Assembly (NCBI GenBank): GCA_963556195.1
Contig: OY744520.1
Coordinates: 154,222,607-154,286,606, forward strand
DNA length: 64,000 nt
Source of the DNA: Sepiola atlantica
Taxonomy: Eukaryota; Mollusca; Cephalopoda; Sepiida; Sepiolidae
Direction: 5' to 3'
Of the stretch, positions 23,288 to 34,793 are shown one piece after another. The notes under the pieces are model-generated. The model saw only the letters and a list, made by a program, of their open reading frames with translations, did not search any database and was not told the origin of the DNA. The translations under genes and the position numbers were made by a program. Numbering within the stretch: the first letter of the stretch is position 1; each line of letters begins with the position of its first letter.

Positions 23288-23749
23288 AAAACCCATTTGA
23301 AAATTTTCGCGTCACTTTCCCTCATTGCACATAAGAAATCTAACTAAATTGCCTGTCTAAAATTTGATCGATTCTACATTCCACCCGATTCTAAAAATCG
23401 ATTTCACCAAAATATTCTTTCCCATCGTCTTCCATATCAATTGGCTTCTATAAATAACTCTTCCCACAAATCGATGTTCAAAAGCGACCATTGCAAATCT
23501 GGATAAAAGCAAACAAACAGAACAACAAAAAAAAAAACGAACTAAAGCGAATCTCGACTTCGCTTTTACTAACCTGCATAGTATAGATATTTACGAGATG
23601 AATCGAAACATGGAATTCTAATTACACTCCAATCCAATTATGCATCGATTCATAAAAAAAAACTTTATCAGTTTGGTCCGCCTCATTTCAACAAACGGTT
23701 ATAGTCAATAATACCTTAAATTAGCGAAGGCCGGGTTTTAATTATCTTC

Positions 23750-23790
23750 TAGTCCGGAAGTATTAGCATTTAACCCGGAAGTAAATGCTG
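23750..23790. promoter_or_regulatory. Pair of CCGGAAGTA motifs
   Basis: CCGGAAGTATT at about 23754 and CCCGGAAGTAAA at about 23776 are two direct copies of the ETS-family core, 23 bases apart. They could be chance in 64 kb, but the spacing and the otherwise repeat-free context make them worth noting beside the 24.7 kb candidate promoter. Confidence 0.25.
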
Positions 23791-24509
23791 ACACGCTGAT
23801 TTTTTCAGAATCGTCTCATTATATGTTATCGAATAACATATCATTTACAAAGTTTTCATCTTGTGCTATTTTCTAATATGGCGTTTACTATAACCGCCTA
23901 ATCTTTTCAAATGCACATTACACTTAAATTGATTATTTTATCGGTGATTCTTCATATGACTTAATAGTATTAGATAAGCTTGCTAATATATAAAATGTTT
24001 ATCACAATCCAACGATCGGAATAGTAGTATTTTTAAAATGGCATCCAAGATTAAATGCTTCAAATCTTCATAATTTGTTAAGTAATTATCTTTAAAATGT
24101 TTAACTTGTAGTGTGCTTTCGTCTACCATTGTTTTAACACGAATCGTCGACGAAGGAAGCATAACTATACTTATCCGTTATGAAGACGAAGTTGTTGCGT
24201 TGGGATTCCGGTAAAAAGATTCTGCCTTGAAGACATAATGCTACTTAACTTAATTTCTAGAGTCCTTATTCCAATTTTGATTAAAATCCATTTCATGAGT
24301 TTTACTTTAGAAAATATATAAAATTAAAGGCTTATGTTTCAGAAAAAAATGAAATCAAAGGAAACTTGCATAATTGGTGTCTAATGACTATGGATCAAAA
24401 TTAATTCAGATATGAAGTATTTGAACTTCAAATAGGAGGTTTCCCCATATTATTCCTTCTAAAACCACTTTAAAATGCTTGAAAGAAATTTATATTTGGT
24501 AAATATTTA

Positions 24510-24713
24510 CTAATTTAATAGTAAAATGAATTCTTTAGATGCCTCAAGGGAGATCTTCAGTGATGCACTACCTTCATTGCCGATTTCTAGTTTCGCATCA
24601 TATCGGCTTAGGCAGCAACCCTTACACGACTCCGGACTCGCCAGATCACCTTCTTGAAAGCTAGCAGCTACGTAAGCCGACATTGCAAAAATAAAATCGT
24701 GTTCTGATAACAT
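24510..24713 (-). CDS. Candidate first coding exon, unrecognised
   Basis: The minus-strand frame has ATGs at 24711 and 24681. The second gives MSAYVAASFQEGDLASPESC and continues through GCCLSRYDAKLEIGNEG. A strong splice donor context, AAG then GTAGTG, falls right after the GNEG codons (about 24567), so the exon may end there and the rest be intron. It lies just downstream of a CCAAT box on the same strand, and its base composition is less AT-rich than its surroundings. I do not recognise the protein. It could be a chance frame. Confidence 0.3.
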   Translation of the reverse strand: MLSEHDFIFAMSAYVAASFQEGDLASPESCKGCCLSRYDAKLEIGNEGSASLKISLEASKEFILLLN

Positions 24714-24719
24714 TCGGCC

Positions 24720-24850
24720 TTTTTTTCGTCAGCAAGTATCAGCCAATCAGAACGGCTTCCACTCCTCCCGCTCCCATACAATGCTGTTCCGCCCACTTCC
24801 TTGTTTCAATTTTTAAAATGTTTCCTTTTATTTGCGTGCGGGTAAGTTGC
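24720..24850. promoter_or_regulatory. Candidate bidirectional promoter
   Basis: CAGCCAATCAGAACGG (about 24731) contains a CCAAT box. CCGCCCACTTCC (about 24791) reads GGAAGTGGGCGG on the other strand, which is an ETS-like plus GC-box pair. CCTCCCGCTCCC lies between them. There is no TATA box. The minus-strand candidate exon starts on the left. On the right, ATGTTTCCTTTTATTTGCGT is followed at once by GGTAAGT, an ideal splice donor (24834-24843). CpG is visibly denser here than in the flanks. Confidence 0.35.
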
Positions 24851-25020
24851 TTTCCTCTTTTCTCTCCATCTTTCCAGCTACCTAACAATTTAAACTATCT
24901 CTGGTATTGAAACAGTCTTCAGATTAATAGTTATCTCTACATATTAAATTCTTTAATGAAATTAATCTATCTAAACTATTTAACTTGTTGTTTATGACCT
25001 GGAATCTACCTCTGTGTATA

Positions 25021-25060
25021 CCCCCCCCCAAAAAAAAGTGCGGAATTCGCACTTTTCAAC
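25021..25060. other. Poly-C/poly-A tract and small perfect hairpin
   Basis: CCCCCCCC then AAAAAAAA, followed by AAAAGTGCG-GAATT-CGCACTTTT, a 9-bp stem with a 5-base loop. No function assigned. Confidence 0.5.
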
Positions 25061-25245
25061 GTGCAAATTCGGCAAAGTTTTCCTCACGAATTAAATAGAC
25101 AAATAATTACAATAATACTACTGATCTTATTGATTGTTGCACTTTTATATTTTTACAAACAAATCTGATTTGAATTCATAAAGCAGTCACAAAACCTATT
25201 CTTCATGTATATTGTATTAAAGTACTGAGAGAAAATCGACTTTAT

Positions 25246-25356
<111 letters not shown>

Positions 25357-25359
25357 AAA

Positions 25360-28300
25360 AAAAATTAGCATTGAAATAGGTGGAATAACCACAGAGATAC
25401 AAAAGCAAAATCAAATCGTTTTCATGTGTCTATCGGATATTTCCTCGATCGGCCTTTTCGGGTGAGATTTGATTTTGATTAATAAATACAAAAATATAAT
25501 CCACATAAATATGAGTAGGTAGGCCATAAGGACGAAGAAGAAGGAAAGGGAGTGCAGGAAAACGAACACAAGCGAGTTAGAGTGGCGTAGTAAGTATAGA
25601 TACAGGGAGTAGATATGTGGCAGGGTAGTTGAGATAAAATATCAAGTGTGTAGATTGATTAGGTACTGAACATAACATCCGTGGTCAGTGGTGTGACGGA
25701 TAAACCCAGAGTTCATGTAGTAAAATAAGTTTTTATTGCTTGTCTGTCCCCGTTTATCAAGGGCGAGAGAAAACAACACTTTTTTTCACTTTACGAAATT
25801 TAATCTATTCTAAATACGTAGATAACTTTTCTTTCACAACTAACAGTTCTTCTTAACAGTTACATACCCATTCTTTCACAAACTTCTAAATACGTTCTGT
25901 TGATCAATACTCACCTTATCTTTCTACTGTGGGTTAATGTCTAGGTAACGTTATCGAAAGAGTACTCCTAAACAGAGTCTGTAATCTTCTTCCACCTACG
26001 TGCGGAATTTAGGACAAGATCTTACTCTCGTTCTGGCGTGCCCTTCAAAACGGACGGACATTTCGTCCATCTGATTTTTAAGAACATGTCTTTCAAAACC
26101 TAGCAGGCGTTAAATGTAAAATACGTCTTCTGATAGCAGTCGCATAGACTTTCAGAAATACAACACAAAGTAAATAACATTAAATTATTATTTTTTCACG
26201 AATGATTCTCTGTATCCGACTCCAGAAACATGTGTTCCTTTTCATTTTATATTGTGTACTTAATAAATGTCTTCTTTAGTACTATTGTTCTTTACTTTTT
26301 CTATCATAGTGTATACCCTATTACATGTTTCGTAAACACGTTTAACTTTGGTTTCCTAAAGTATATATAACTGTTTCTTTAATATTGTCCTTTTCTATAC
26401 TTTCAGACAGAATAGCGGGACACACTCAACACTACATGGCTACAACATGTGCTGGAAAATATATATGAACACATACGTCGTTCTAAATTTAAAAGCAAGG
26501 ATATAAAATATTCGTATCTTTTATATAAACTACAACTGGGTTCGATATACAATGTATTGGAATGAATAAGATTGGCTCTTGGAAATATGTAAATTCCTAG
26601 TTTTGGTGTTATGTATGTCCCCATATGTTTTATGTTATCGTAATATTCTGCTACAGATGCTTAATTAATGTTATTATAATGCAAATCTATTTTATCTATA
26701 TCGATTCCTGCATTTATTTTATGTCGCGCCATAATTATTCGGTTATCGAATTATTTAAGCAAACTGCATAGTTGGCAATTAAATATTCGTTATTTTTAGC
26801 TATGGAAGGCTCTAATGTCAGGAAACAAGAGAAAATAATAAGGATCAAACTAATAGCTTTTAACAATAAAGCAATTGACAAATGGAGAAAATAAGCGGCA
26901 AAATAGTGAGGAATTTCACACTAAAATGCAATGGCGGGAAATAAGCTAAAACAATTTACAACGCAGTAACTATCATTGATCGGGAAGAATTGACATATAC
27001 GGTTTCTTGTGATAACCTCATAAAAAATGTATCGGGACCAATTCCATCCGATTTAGGCAGACATTTAACAAGATGAGATGGTAAATCACTTCCTAAGTAA
27101 ACACTGCAAGCAGTTTGAACGAGAATATAAAAAAGAAACATCAGAATAAAATGGCATTTATAAATGCAAATGCTTTGGAGCTCGACGATAAAAAAGCACA
27201 ATTGTATGAAGAAAATTTATTGGATTTCCTCGAAAGTCGAACCAATAAAAGATGTCTGAAGCTGCGATCCATAGCTAAAAACACCAACTTTCCAAGCAAT
27301 AAAATCTTAGTTGTGCACAACTTCAAAACTGTTTATCGATTATAAACATCATATAAACATTTATTTGGGAAAATAAGATTTTTCGTTTAGTTACAGAAGA
27401 CCCTAATGACCTATAATATTGAACGTTTATTCAGCTCTCCTTAACACGAGGGCTGTCTCATAACACAACATCAGCAGTAACAAAAGGATATACCTCTAAT
27501 TACAATACTCTCTTTTGTTGCTGTTATTAACATTAATCCTTTATATTTTATAGCTGTACCTACATTGGTATCACTGATCCAGCAATTGCTATAAAGTTCG
27601 AGTTTTAATAAATTATTTGCTAACAAAGAATTACTTTTACTTTCACTTTTGGAAAACCATGTAATTTATATAAAAATAGTAAAAACACACGTGGACTAGT
27701 GTAGTAAACGAAACTGCATCAATTGTTCTGTTAGCAGATCATATAAATAAATCGGCTCTACACTTTTATACTATCCCAGGGACAGGGGATCAGATATCAG
27801 CCAATATCTGAAATACGATCATGTGGGTTAGAATATAGACAGAAACAGATACTACACTTTGATCAAGCACCTGGTCTGAGATTCAGAATTTACCTTTCTT
27901 CCCACAAACGCCTGGATGTAAATATCCCTCGAAAATATGCCTGTTACATATATAGTTATATCACCACTTTCTCCTGCCTACACTTTTCATGTACATAATA
28001 TTCGTTTTTTCCTCAATAAACACAATAATAATTTTATTTCTGTCACTTGCGTCAGTGAAAAAAAATGCCTGAACATTTTACATCTTTTTTTCTAAACATA
28101 AATGGGAAATCAGAAAGAATTCTGATATTCTGATTTTCTCTAATTAACAATCTGTTTTCGATAAATAAAACCTTCCATGTTAATTATACTGAACAATTTG
28201 GCTCCTGTGTATTCTTTTCTCATCGACAGTGAGTCTGTTTTTCCTACGTAATCTTGTTACAAAAAGAAGTGCTCGTGGCAACGCGATACTTAGGAAACGT

Positions 28301-30745
28301 GTTGTGAATGTAATCCCTTCAGATAAGCGACTATTCACAGAATAGAAGTATTGCGTCTTAGAAGACAATAGTTTTCTACGGATATTGATAAAACAGCCAA
28401 GGTCATTAATAAGAACATCTTATTAATAAGAATACCATATTCTAATTAATAAGAACATCTTATTAATAAGAATAATATATTCTCAAAATCTAATATATTA
28501 ATAAAGTTAAAAAATAATATGACAGCTGGCATTCAAAATGTACCAGTTGATCTATAGAATAAATTAGAGTTATTTACTCCATTTCATTGATTGGTGTAAT
28601 TTTCTATCTAAAAGCTTCATATGAAAATCTGCTTCAGCACCGATCAAGGCCAGTTCATGATACATTTTCTCTGAAAATTTGTTTTTTTTTGGTTTTGCTT
28701 TGATTAATTTGTAAATTTTATCTTACTCGAAATCATTTCCTAAGATTCATACAGGAAATTGGAGGAATGCTCACGGTCACGGCTCCGATTTATTACCATT
28801 TCAACCTACGTTCAGCTGGAAAATTTCATTTTTACTTCAATTCATCCCAAAGAAGACAAACTTCCACTGACACAAAATGTCTATTGTAAAGCCAGACTTA
28901 TTAGAATATCCTAAGTTGGAAGTTGTGCAGCGAAATGCTTGTTCACAACATTAAAGTTTCTGCATGTTGATACAGTTAGGGAAACAGGGAGCAGGGAGGA
29001 AATTATCAAGTTAAGCGGTTCGAGGAAAGAAGTTATTCGAATAGAAAGTATTGGCATTGAAGAACCTCTACAGTGAAGGGTGGAATTTTACTGCTTGTCA
29101 GGCTGATCGGAAGTATTTACGTTGAAAGAGAACAAACAAGCACAGGGATGCAACATTGCGGCAATGGGGCAGGGGCTGGAGCTTGGTTGAAAGCGCGAGG
29201 TACATTAATTTAGAGATTTTTTACCCTGTTCAAAGAGAGAATCCTGGCATCGTCATAATTTTATATTTCGATCTTGATATTGTATTTTTGTTAATCTACA
29301 TGTTCGCCTTAAACGCGAGACGCTCACTTTATTTACACATTTTATTCGTAGGCGGATCTGTTGGATACTCTAAAAACTCTAGTATACATTCTCGCTTGAC
29401 GGAATAACAGATTAACTGATAAGCTTAATGGTTTGTTAGAAGTCTATTTTATGAGTCTGACTTTTTAACGTTTTCATTTAGTTTTAATTCATTTCATATT
29501 ACAGTTTAGAACCACATAATTTACGAATAAAACATGATTTGATCACAAGGGGTACATTTACTTACTCAATTTTCTATTTTCCCTTAGAGTACCGATTTTC
29601 AGAGGCTTACAAATACAGAGGTGAAAGGCACCGCTTTCACTCATTTCAAAGGAATTAATTGTACATTCTAGACATAGTCGAATCATATTTCTAAAACACT
29701 AGGATCTCCCTCGATTTAATGACAATTGCTCAACAATATTCATTTACATTTTATACGCTTAAACATTTATTATTTTCTGTTTTCATTAAATTATTATAAA
29801 TATGGTTTGAAAAATATATATTCTGTAACAAAACTTTGATTCGCAGTAGTTTCACTTAGGACTAATTACATAGTATTCAAGACATCCTATAACTATTGTA
29901 AGTGCGATATCCTATAACTTTGGAGAGTTATAGAATTAATATAGTACAACTACAATTAGCCGTTATTGAACGTCGAACTGCAATGACGTCACAAATCTGT
30001 CGCGGCTTTGCTTCGACATCACTCTCATACAAAAATGTTAACTAATTGACATTGATTAAGTAATTAACATTGCTTGCTTAGACTACTTTACAACAAGTTC
30101 GATCTTCATCTCTGATAGAATAAAAACAAAATAAACAGTCAGCTGACAACTAGAATTGCTATTCGCGTCATTGAATTAGTCATGTTAAAATACATACAAT
30201 TTGATAATTAGATCATTAAAAATTTCCAGCCGTTCAAATTATACAGGAACAGATTTTTCTGTGGCTATCGTGAAAAGTGTCCATTATTTAAAATTTTCAG
30301 GAAGTCAGTAGGCTTTTTACCCTAAAGTAGGTCTTAGGTATTTGATCTGTCATATTTGATGCTGATCAAAAGTTAACGATTCCTTAAAAATGCACTATTC
30401 TGCTCTGTAAAAGACAGGTTTATGATGATAATCAAATAACTGTTAGAAAAAATAGACTTTGGTATCATCAGTAATTATGATCTGAGGTTTAATCACCGAT
30501 TTTTATTTCGACTAGAGTCATATAAAACTCTTATGATGGACACAGTTATTTCAAACACTTTGAAGTTACTAATTTTATCATCACACAGTTCACATAAAAT
30601 GTATTTTATTGTACAAATGAGGAAATGTATTGAAATAGGTTTACGTTTGATTAGGTTGTCATGTGAACTGAAGTCCTTACAAATGACATTTGCAAAATAT
30701 TAAAAAAAACATAAACTCTGCTCTGATCAATGCCGTCACACACAC
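25360..30745. other. Long AT-rich stretch without a recognised gene
   Basis: An 81-codon minus frame (26956-27201) has a hydrophobic start and no stop, but no motif I recognise. A small TTCTTATTAATAAGAA palindrome recurs near 28400-28475. GTGTGACGGAT(A/G)AA near 25690 also occurs at 14809. No splice-consistent exon chain was found by eye. Confidence 0.35.
28401..28475. repeat. Tandem duplication of a palindromic unit
   Basis: ATTAATAAGAACATCTTATT and following AATAAGAATA occur twice about 37 bases apart. Each unit contains the self-complementary TTCTTATTAATAAGAA or a near copy. Confidence 0.7.

Positions 30746-30747
<2 letters not shown>

Positions 30748-30777
<30 letters not shown>
30748..30777. 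repeat. (TA)n microsatellite
   Basis: Short TA array at the left edge of the family E inverted repeat. Confidence 0.95.
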
Positions 30778-30781
<4 letters not shown>

Positions 30782-31089
30782 AATGAAAAAAGAAAAACAA
30801 CAAAGAGATATTTTTTATATATTCATGAACGTTTAGTCTTTATTTGTAAGACTTCCTCAGGATGATAATTCTAAGAAAAATGCCTTGCAAGTACATCGAA
30901 ATATTGGGTTGACATGATGAGTTGATGAGAAAAAATAGTAGCCGTGGCTGCAGAGAGCGCTGGACCAACTCAATATTTCGATGTTCTTGCATGACATTTT
31001 TCTTAAAATTATCATCCTGAGTAAGTCTTACAAATAAAGACGTTGATGAATATATAAAAATATCTCTTTGTTTTTCCTTTTCATTTCCC
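30777..31089. repeat. Family E inverted repeat (foldback)
   Basis: Arms 30777-30913 and 30963-31089 are inverted copies (GAAATATTGGGTTGACATG against CCAACTCAATATTTCGATG). The centre carries AGTAGCCGTGGCTGCAGAGA, a tRNA-Leu-like half shared with 12832. On the minus strand the left arm reads CTGAGGA, an AGTCTT/AAGACT stem II, then AAACG, a hammerhead-like core lacking G12. Confidence 0.75.
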
Positions 31090-31119
31090 ATTACGTCGGA
31101 TTACTCTCATCCTTCCATT

Positions 31120-31121
<2 letters not shown>

Positions 31122-31180
<59 letters not shown>
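31122..31180. repeat. (TA)n microsatellite
   Basis: Pure TA array at the right edge of the family E foldback. Confidence 0.95.
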
Positions 31181-31184
<4 letters not shown>

Positions 31185-31549
31185 ACACCTTTATATAAAG
31201 AAAAATGTCGTAAATAGCTAATTCCGCAAAAGTTTATGTTTTATGGCATATCAAATCTTTCATGATTATTTAATGCTGAATACGGTAATTATAGTAAAAG
31301 GTTTAATGCTTCAATTTTGAAATATCTTCAAATCATCATTCATTATATATAAATGTATGTGCATATCACCAGATGCTGGTTCAGATTATACCAAGTACAT
31401 ACACCAACCCATAGACTGACCCCCTAAAAGGCTCTACGACTTAATGATAAATAATGCTTGACATCAAACTGCTTAAAGCATTCAAAAGTTTGTTATAAGG
31501 ATTTAAAAATATATTCCATTCATAACAGTGAGTAAGATAAGATATATAT

Positions 31550-31759
31550 TGTTGTGAAGTTGTCCAACAGTAAATAATAAATAAAGGAAGTCAAGTCGAG
31601 GGTTGGTTTAACAAGTGTATTAACAAAGTAAGAAAGTGACTAGCACTTGGCTAGACAGTTACAAGACTGTGCTTTGTCTTCTCTGTGTCTCTGGTTACTC
31701 GCAGTATTTATAGTGACAACCGGTGAAGTTTCTCCTGTGTAAGAACGGCCGGTGTAACA
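31550..31759 (-). mobile_element. Probable solo LTR, 210 bp
   Basis: The unit starts TGTTGTGAAG and ends GGTGTAACA, so both ends are TG...CA with a short TGTT/AACA inversion. TATAT flanks it on both sides (31545-31549 and 31760-31764), a 5-bp target duplication. Read on the minus strand it has CTATAAATAC about 45 bases from its start, a TATA box in the right place for a U3 region, and ends CTTCACAACA. No internal retrotransposon sequence adjoins it. The duplication is AT-rich, so chance is not excluded. Confidence 0.55.
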
Positions 31760-31764
31760 TATAT

Positions 31765-33600
31765 GATGATTGGAAAATCGATGGCATAACTCCGGGATTA
31801 TGTTCTATCTGTGTATATTGGTCCGGAGCATCTTGGTGTGCGGTATCTTTGTAGCACTCCATTACAAGTATAATTTCCTTTGTGACCCATTTTTCTTAAG
31901 CATGGCTTTTGGTTTGTGCGGATTATATTTATTTACATATATTCAGTCTGTTGTATGTGCTACGTGAAATAAGAAGGACCAACATTGCTATATGACGACC
32001 TTGTCCCCCATGTTGACTATCAAAGGAGACTCTCCCGATAATGTCGCTCATATCTTTCTGCTGAGCTTATATTTGTTTGATGTGATTTTTTATGTTTAGA
32101 TTTATGCAGTAACAACAGGCTCAGCGTATTTTACCTGTGATCCTGTGGATAGTTTTTATTTATATCATATGTAGTAATAACAGTCCACTATCACACACAT
32201 TGTACGTGTTAGAAATTTACAATAAAGAATATTAATCGGTACTTATTTCAATCGCTTTTAACTCGGAAACCAAGCGTCTCAGACCTATATACAAATCTAG
32301 AAAATAATTCAAAAGTTATGCCATAAATTGTTCCAAACATCATGTGTATACTCATTGTTACATGAGTTAAAGATATATATTTGGTAAAGAAAAACAATTA
32401 ACGAAATAATGTTGTATGTAAATACTTTTGTATTTCAAAATGCAGAAAATTATCAAGAATTATCTTGAATTCTAAAAGCAATAATACATACACAGGATTA
32501 TTTAGCTTAAAAGAATTAAGGCATTTTCGAATTATTTCCACCTGTATTTCCATACGATAAATTTTAATTATATTTAACAGCAATTTAGCAGATAAAGAAT
32601 GACAGAATGGCTTACTTTATGCATTTACTATAACAGATATAGCGTCAATTAAAAAAGATATTTCATACTGACAACAAATATAGCTTCCATTCGTAGACTA
32701 TACCTAGTCAGCTGGAGTAAGTATGTAAGAAAACAGAATCAAAATATAGTGTTCTTTTTAAAAAGTTATTAATACAACGGAGATAAATGTCAATTCTTTA
32801 CAAATCGTAATTATGTTTAGCTAATAAATAATTAACATTTATTAACTGGAGTTGAAAGCAATGTAGAATTTAGTAAATCGAACTTGATTATAGTTAGTAA
32901 TTAAGCTAATAACTAAATTTCTATTTATGAATAAGATATCTAATAATACCGACCTGGCTTATATTATTTAGACGAACTAGTAAGGGAGAATGTACAAGCT
33001 TTTTTTAAATTTAATTTGTGTAGTTGTGTATGTGTGATATGTTTTTTTATGAATGTAAATGATACATATTTTTACAGAATTAGGATTATAAAAATATTTA
33101 TTTAATTATCATTTTGAATAGAAAATCAATGCGTTTAATTAAATATAAATGTATCCTCTAGTGAACAGCTCTCAATTAAATATAAATAAAAGTAAGAGTA
33201 AATGTGTGTGTGTATTGCAAATTTCTCCACTATAATATGTGTATGGAAACAGTTAATATAAGGTGAGATATATGGGATGTATGAGATATATGAGGTACTT
33301 TGGATGTCTATCCACGTTAGGAGAATCGATGAATGGACTTAGCTTGCCTTGAATTGTAATGTCTATAAAGACAATAGTGGGGAAAAGGGTAGTAAAGTTT
33401 TTTGCATGTGTATGTTTTGACACTATGTCACGCCCAATGTGTATGGGCCGCAAAGTAGGGGTCGATGTCAATTAGCCGTAAAATAGAAACGTATTTACGA
33501 CGTTGTAAAAAGATGATTAATTATTATTTTTTTATTCTCTTTGGTGGCCAATTTCATTCTGTCTGTTTGCTTTTGAGAACACTTTACTTTTCAGTTGAAA
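31765..33600. other. AT-rich stretch without a recognised gene
   Basis: A 65-codon hydrophobic plus frame at 31770-31967 has no recognisable motif and lies beside the LTR. Otherwise I see only AT-rich sequence with scattered short duplications (for example GTTAATTA-type phrases near 32880). Confidence 0.35.
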
Positions 33601-33602
33601 TT

Positions 33603-33657
33603 CTAGCCCTGATGAAATGTGTTGGCATTGAAACGCTGTTTAACTAGCGTACGCTGC
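33603..33657 (+). ncRNA. Hammerhead-ribozyme motif (plus)
   Basis: CTGATGA at 33609-33615, stem II AATG/CATT with a 6-base loop, GAAA at 33630-33633, stem III CGCT/AGCG with an 8-base loop, then TA. All conserved core bases are present and stem III is well closed. Stem I pairs only as AGC/GCT plus a wobble after a C-C mismatch next to the cleavage site, so activity is uncertain. It is followed by a (TA)n array. No clear tRNA-like head was found upstream. Confidence 0.6.
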
Positions 33658-33670
33658 TCTAATGTTTATG

Positions 33671-33672
<2 letters not shown>

Positions 33673-33716
<44 letters not shown>
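33673..33716. repeat. (TA)n microsatellite between two convergent hammerheads
   Basis: Pure TA array. A plus-strand hammerhead ends on its left and a minus-strand SINE-hammerhead ends on its right. Confidence 0.95.
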
Positions 33717-33719
<3 letters not shown>

Positions 33720-33897
33720 AATTTTAAGTAAATAATATTAAATTATTTTTACCTACATACGCCAGCGTTTCAAGCTGATATTTTCATCAGTATAGGAAAT
33801 TATAATCTTAGACGGTCGCAGAGTTCGAACCCCTGCTACAAGAATCGACCAAGACTCCGCAAGCTAGCGTCATAACCATACGGCCACGATACATCAC
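33717..33897 (-). mobile_element. tRNA-derived SINE with 3' hammerhead
   Basis: Minus strand: CGTGGCCGTATGGTTATGAC (A-box/D-arm-like), about 50 bases, then GGGGTTCGAACTCTGCG (B box). Next comes a 30-base linker, the hammerhead at 33751-33796, and a TAGGTAAAAATAATTTAATA tail running into (TA)n. The tRNA-like head is recognisable but lacks a paired acceptor stem. A truncated copy of its tail lies at 34065-34118. Confidence 0.75.
33751..33796 (-). ncRNA. Hammerhead-ribozyme motif in SINE tail (minus)
   Basis: CCTATA-CTGATGA, a short stem II (AA/TT, weak), GAAA, stem III CG-CTGG-CG, TA, then TGTAGG. Stem I CCUAUA/UGUAGG pairs over six bases with one G-U. All core bases (CUGAUGA, GAAA, NUH = GUA) are intact. 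Stem II is poor, so this copy is probably slow or inactive. Confidence 0.7.
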
Positions 33898-34064
33898 CAG
33901 AATATGAGTTCTATTTCTGCGAAGGGAGACACACATAGAAAGAATGCCTAGAGTATTAAACGAACGTTGACGGAATATGCCTTACAGCTACGTGTCAGTC
34001 TATTTTTTACTTCTCTGAACAGGGCTCAACTTCAATTTTATTAAAGGGCGTACAACAATATTAA

Positions 34065-34117
34065 TTTTAAGTAAATACTATTGGATTATTGTTACCTACA
34101 TACGCCAGCGTTTCAAG

Positions 34118-34118
<1 letters not shown>
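34065..34118 (-). repeat. Truncated copy of the SINE-hammerhead tail
   Basis: TACCTACATACGCCAGCGTT and TTCAAGCT match 33750-33773, and ATTTTAAGTAAATA upstream matches too. The copy stops inside stem II, where the next (TA)n array begins. Confidence 0.8.
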
Positions 34119-34202
<84 letters not shown>

Positions 34203-34264
34203 AATATAAATATATGACTTTGTATATATATATATACATGCATACGTATATACATATATATATG
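34119..34264. repeat. Interrupted (TA)n microsatellite
   Basis: TA array with AAATA and CATAC interruptions. Confidence 0.95.
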
Positions 34265-34289
34265 ATTGTTTGTGCGACTGAAAGTAAAA

Positions 34290-34470
34290 AGTCAAACAAT
34301 TTAAACATAGACAGACAAGTGCTTCGCTGTATCATGCTCTTCAGTGTAGCTAGACATGGAATGTCTTTTCAGACCAAAATTTGAAACACGATCCCCAGAC
34401 ATTTGCAATGACATAGTGATCAGCAGTGATATATCAACTACTGTGCTAGCTAGCTCGGCCCGGTAGTTAG
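34290..34470 (-). mobile_element. Decayed SINE with hammerhead-like end
   Basis: Minus strand: CCGAGCTAGCTAGCACAG as A box, then GATCGTGTTTCAAATTTTGG as a poor B box. CTGAAGA follows (34338-34344), with a GC...GC stem and GAAGCAC in place of GAAAC. Same order as the other SINEs, ending toward the TA array. Confidence 0.5.
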
Positions 34471-34737
34471 AAAGATTATAGCGCTTATGTATTTATTGTT
34501 TACACTTCTGCTACCTGTTAACAATTGAAATATATACAATATAGGTAGGAAATGCCTTACGGCAGGTGTGAATCGTTATACCCCTTTTTTCAGTTTTCAA
34601 TATTTTAACTATGTGGTTGTTTAATAGATGAAAGGGCAGCTGTGCTTATTCTCCCCTCTGAATCTGACCATAAACCAATGTGAGATGACTAATCGAAGTA
34701 TTTCACCATGATATCAACTAAAAAAGACAAACAGAAT

Positions 34738-34761
34738 ATATATATATATATAAATATATAA

Positions 34762-34792
<31 letters not shown>
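34738..34792. repeat. (TA)n(GA)n microsatellite
   Basis: Interrupted TA then GAGAGAGA, at the left edge of the long inverted repeat. Confidence 0.95.

Positions 34793-34793
<1 letters not shown>

Noticed and set aside
24819..24885. Mini-intron with donor GTAAGT and acceptor TTTCCAG 40 bases apart
   Set aside because: Too short for a metazoan intron; the donor may still be real with a distant acceptor.
26956..27201. 81-codon minus-strand frame with hydrophobic start
   Set aside because: Longer than usual for this AT content, but no motif, no splice support and no neighbour; not called a gene.
31770..31967. 65-codon hydrophobic plus-strand frame beside the solo LTR
   Set aside because: Hydrophobic by T-rich composition; no family signature.
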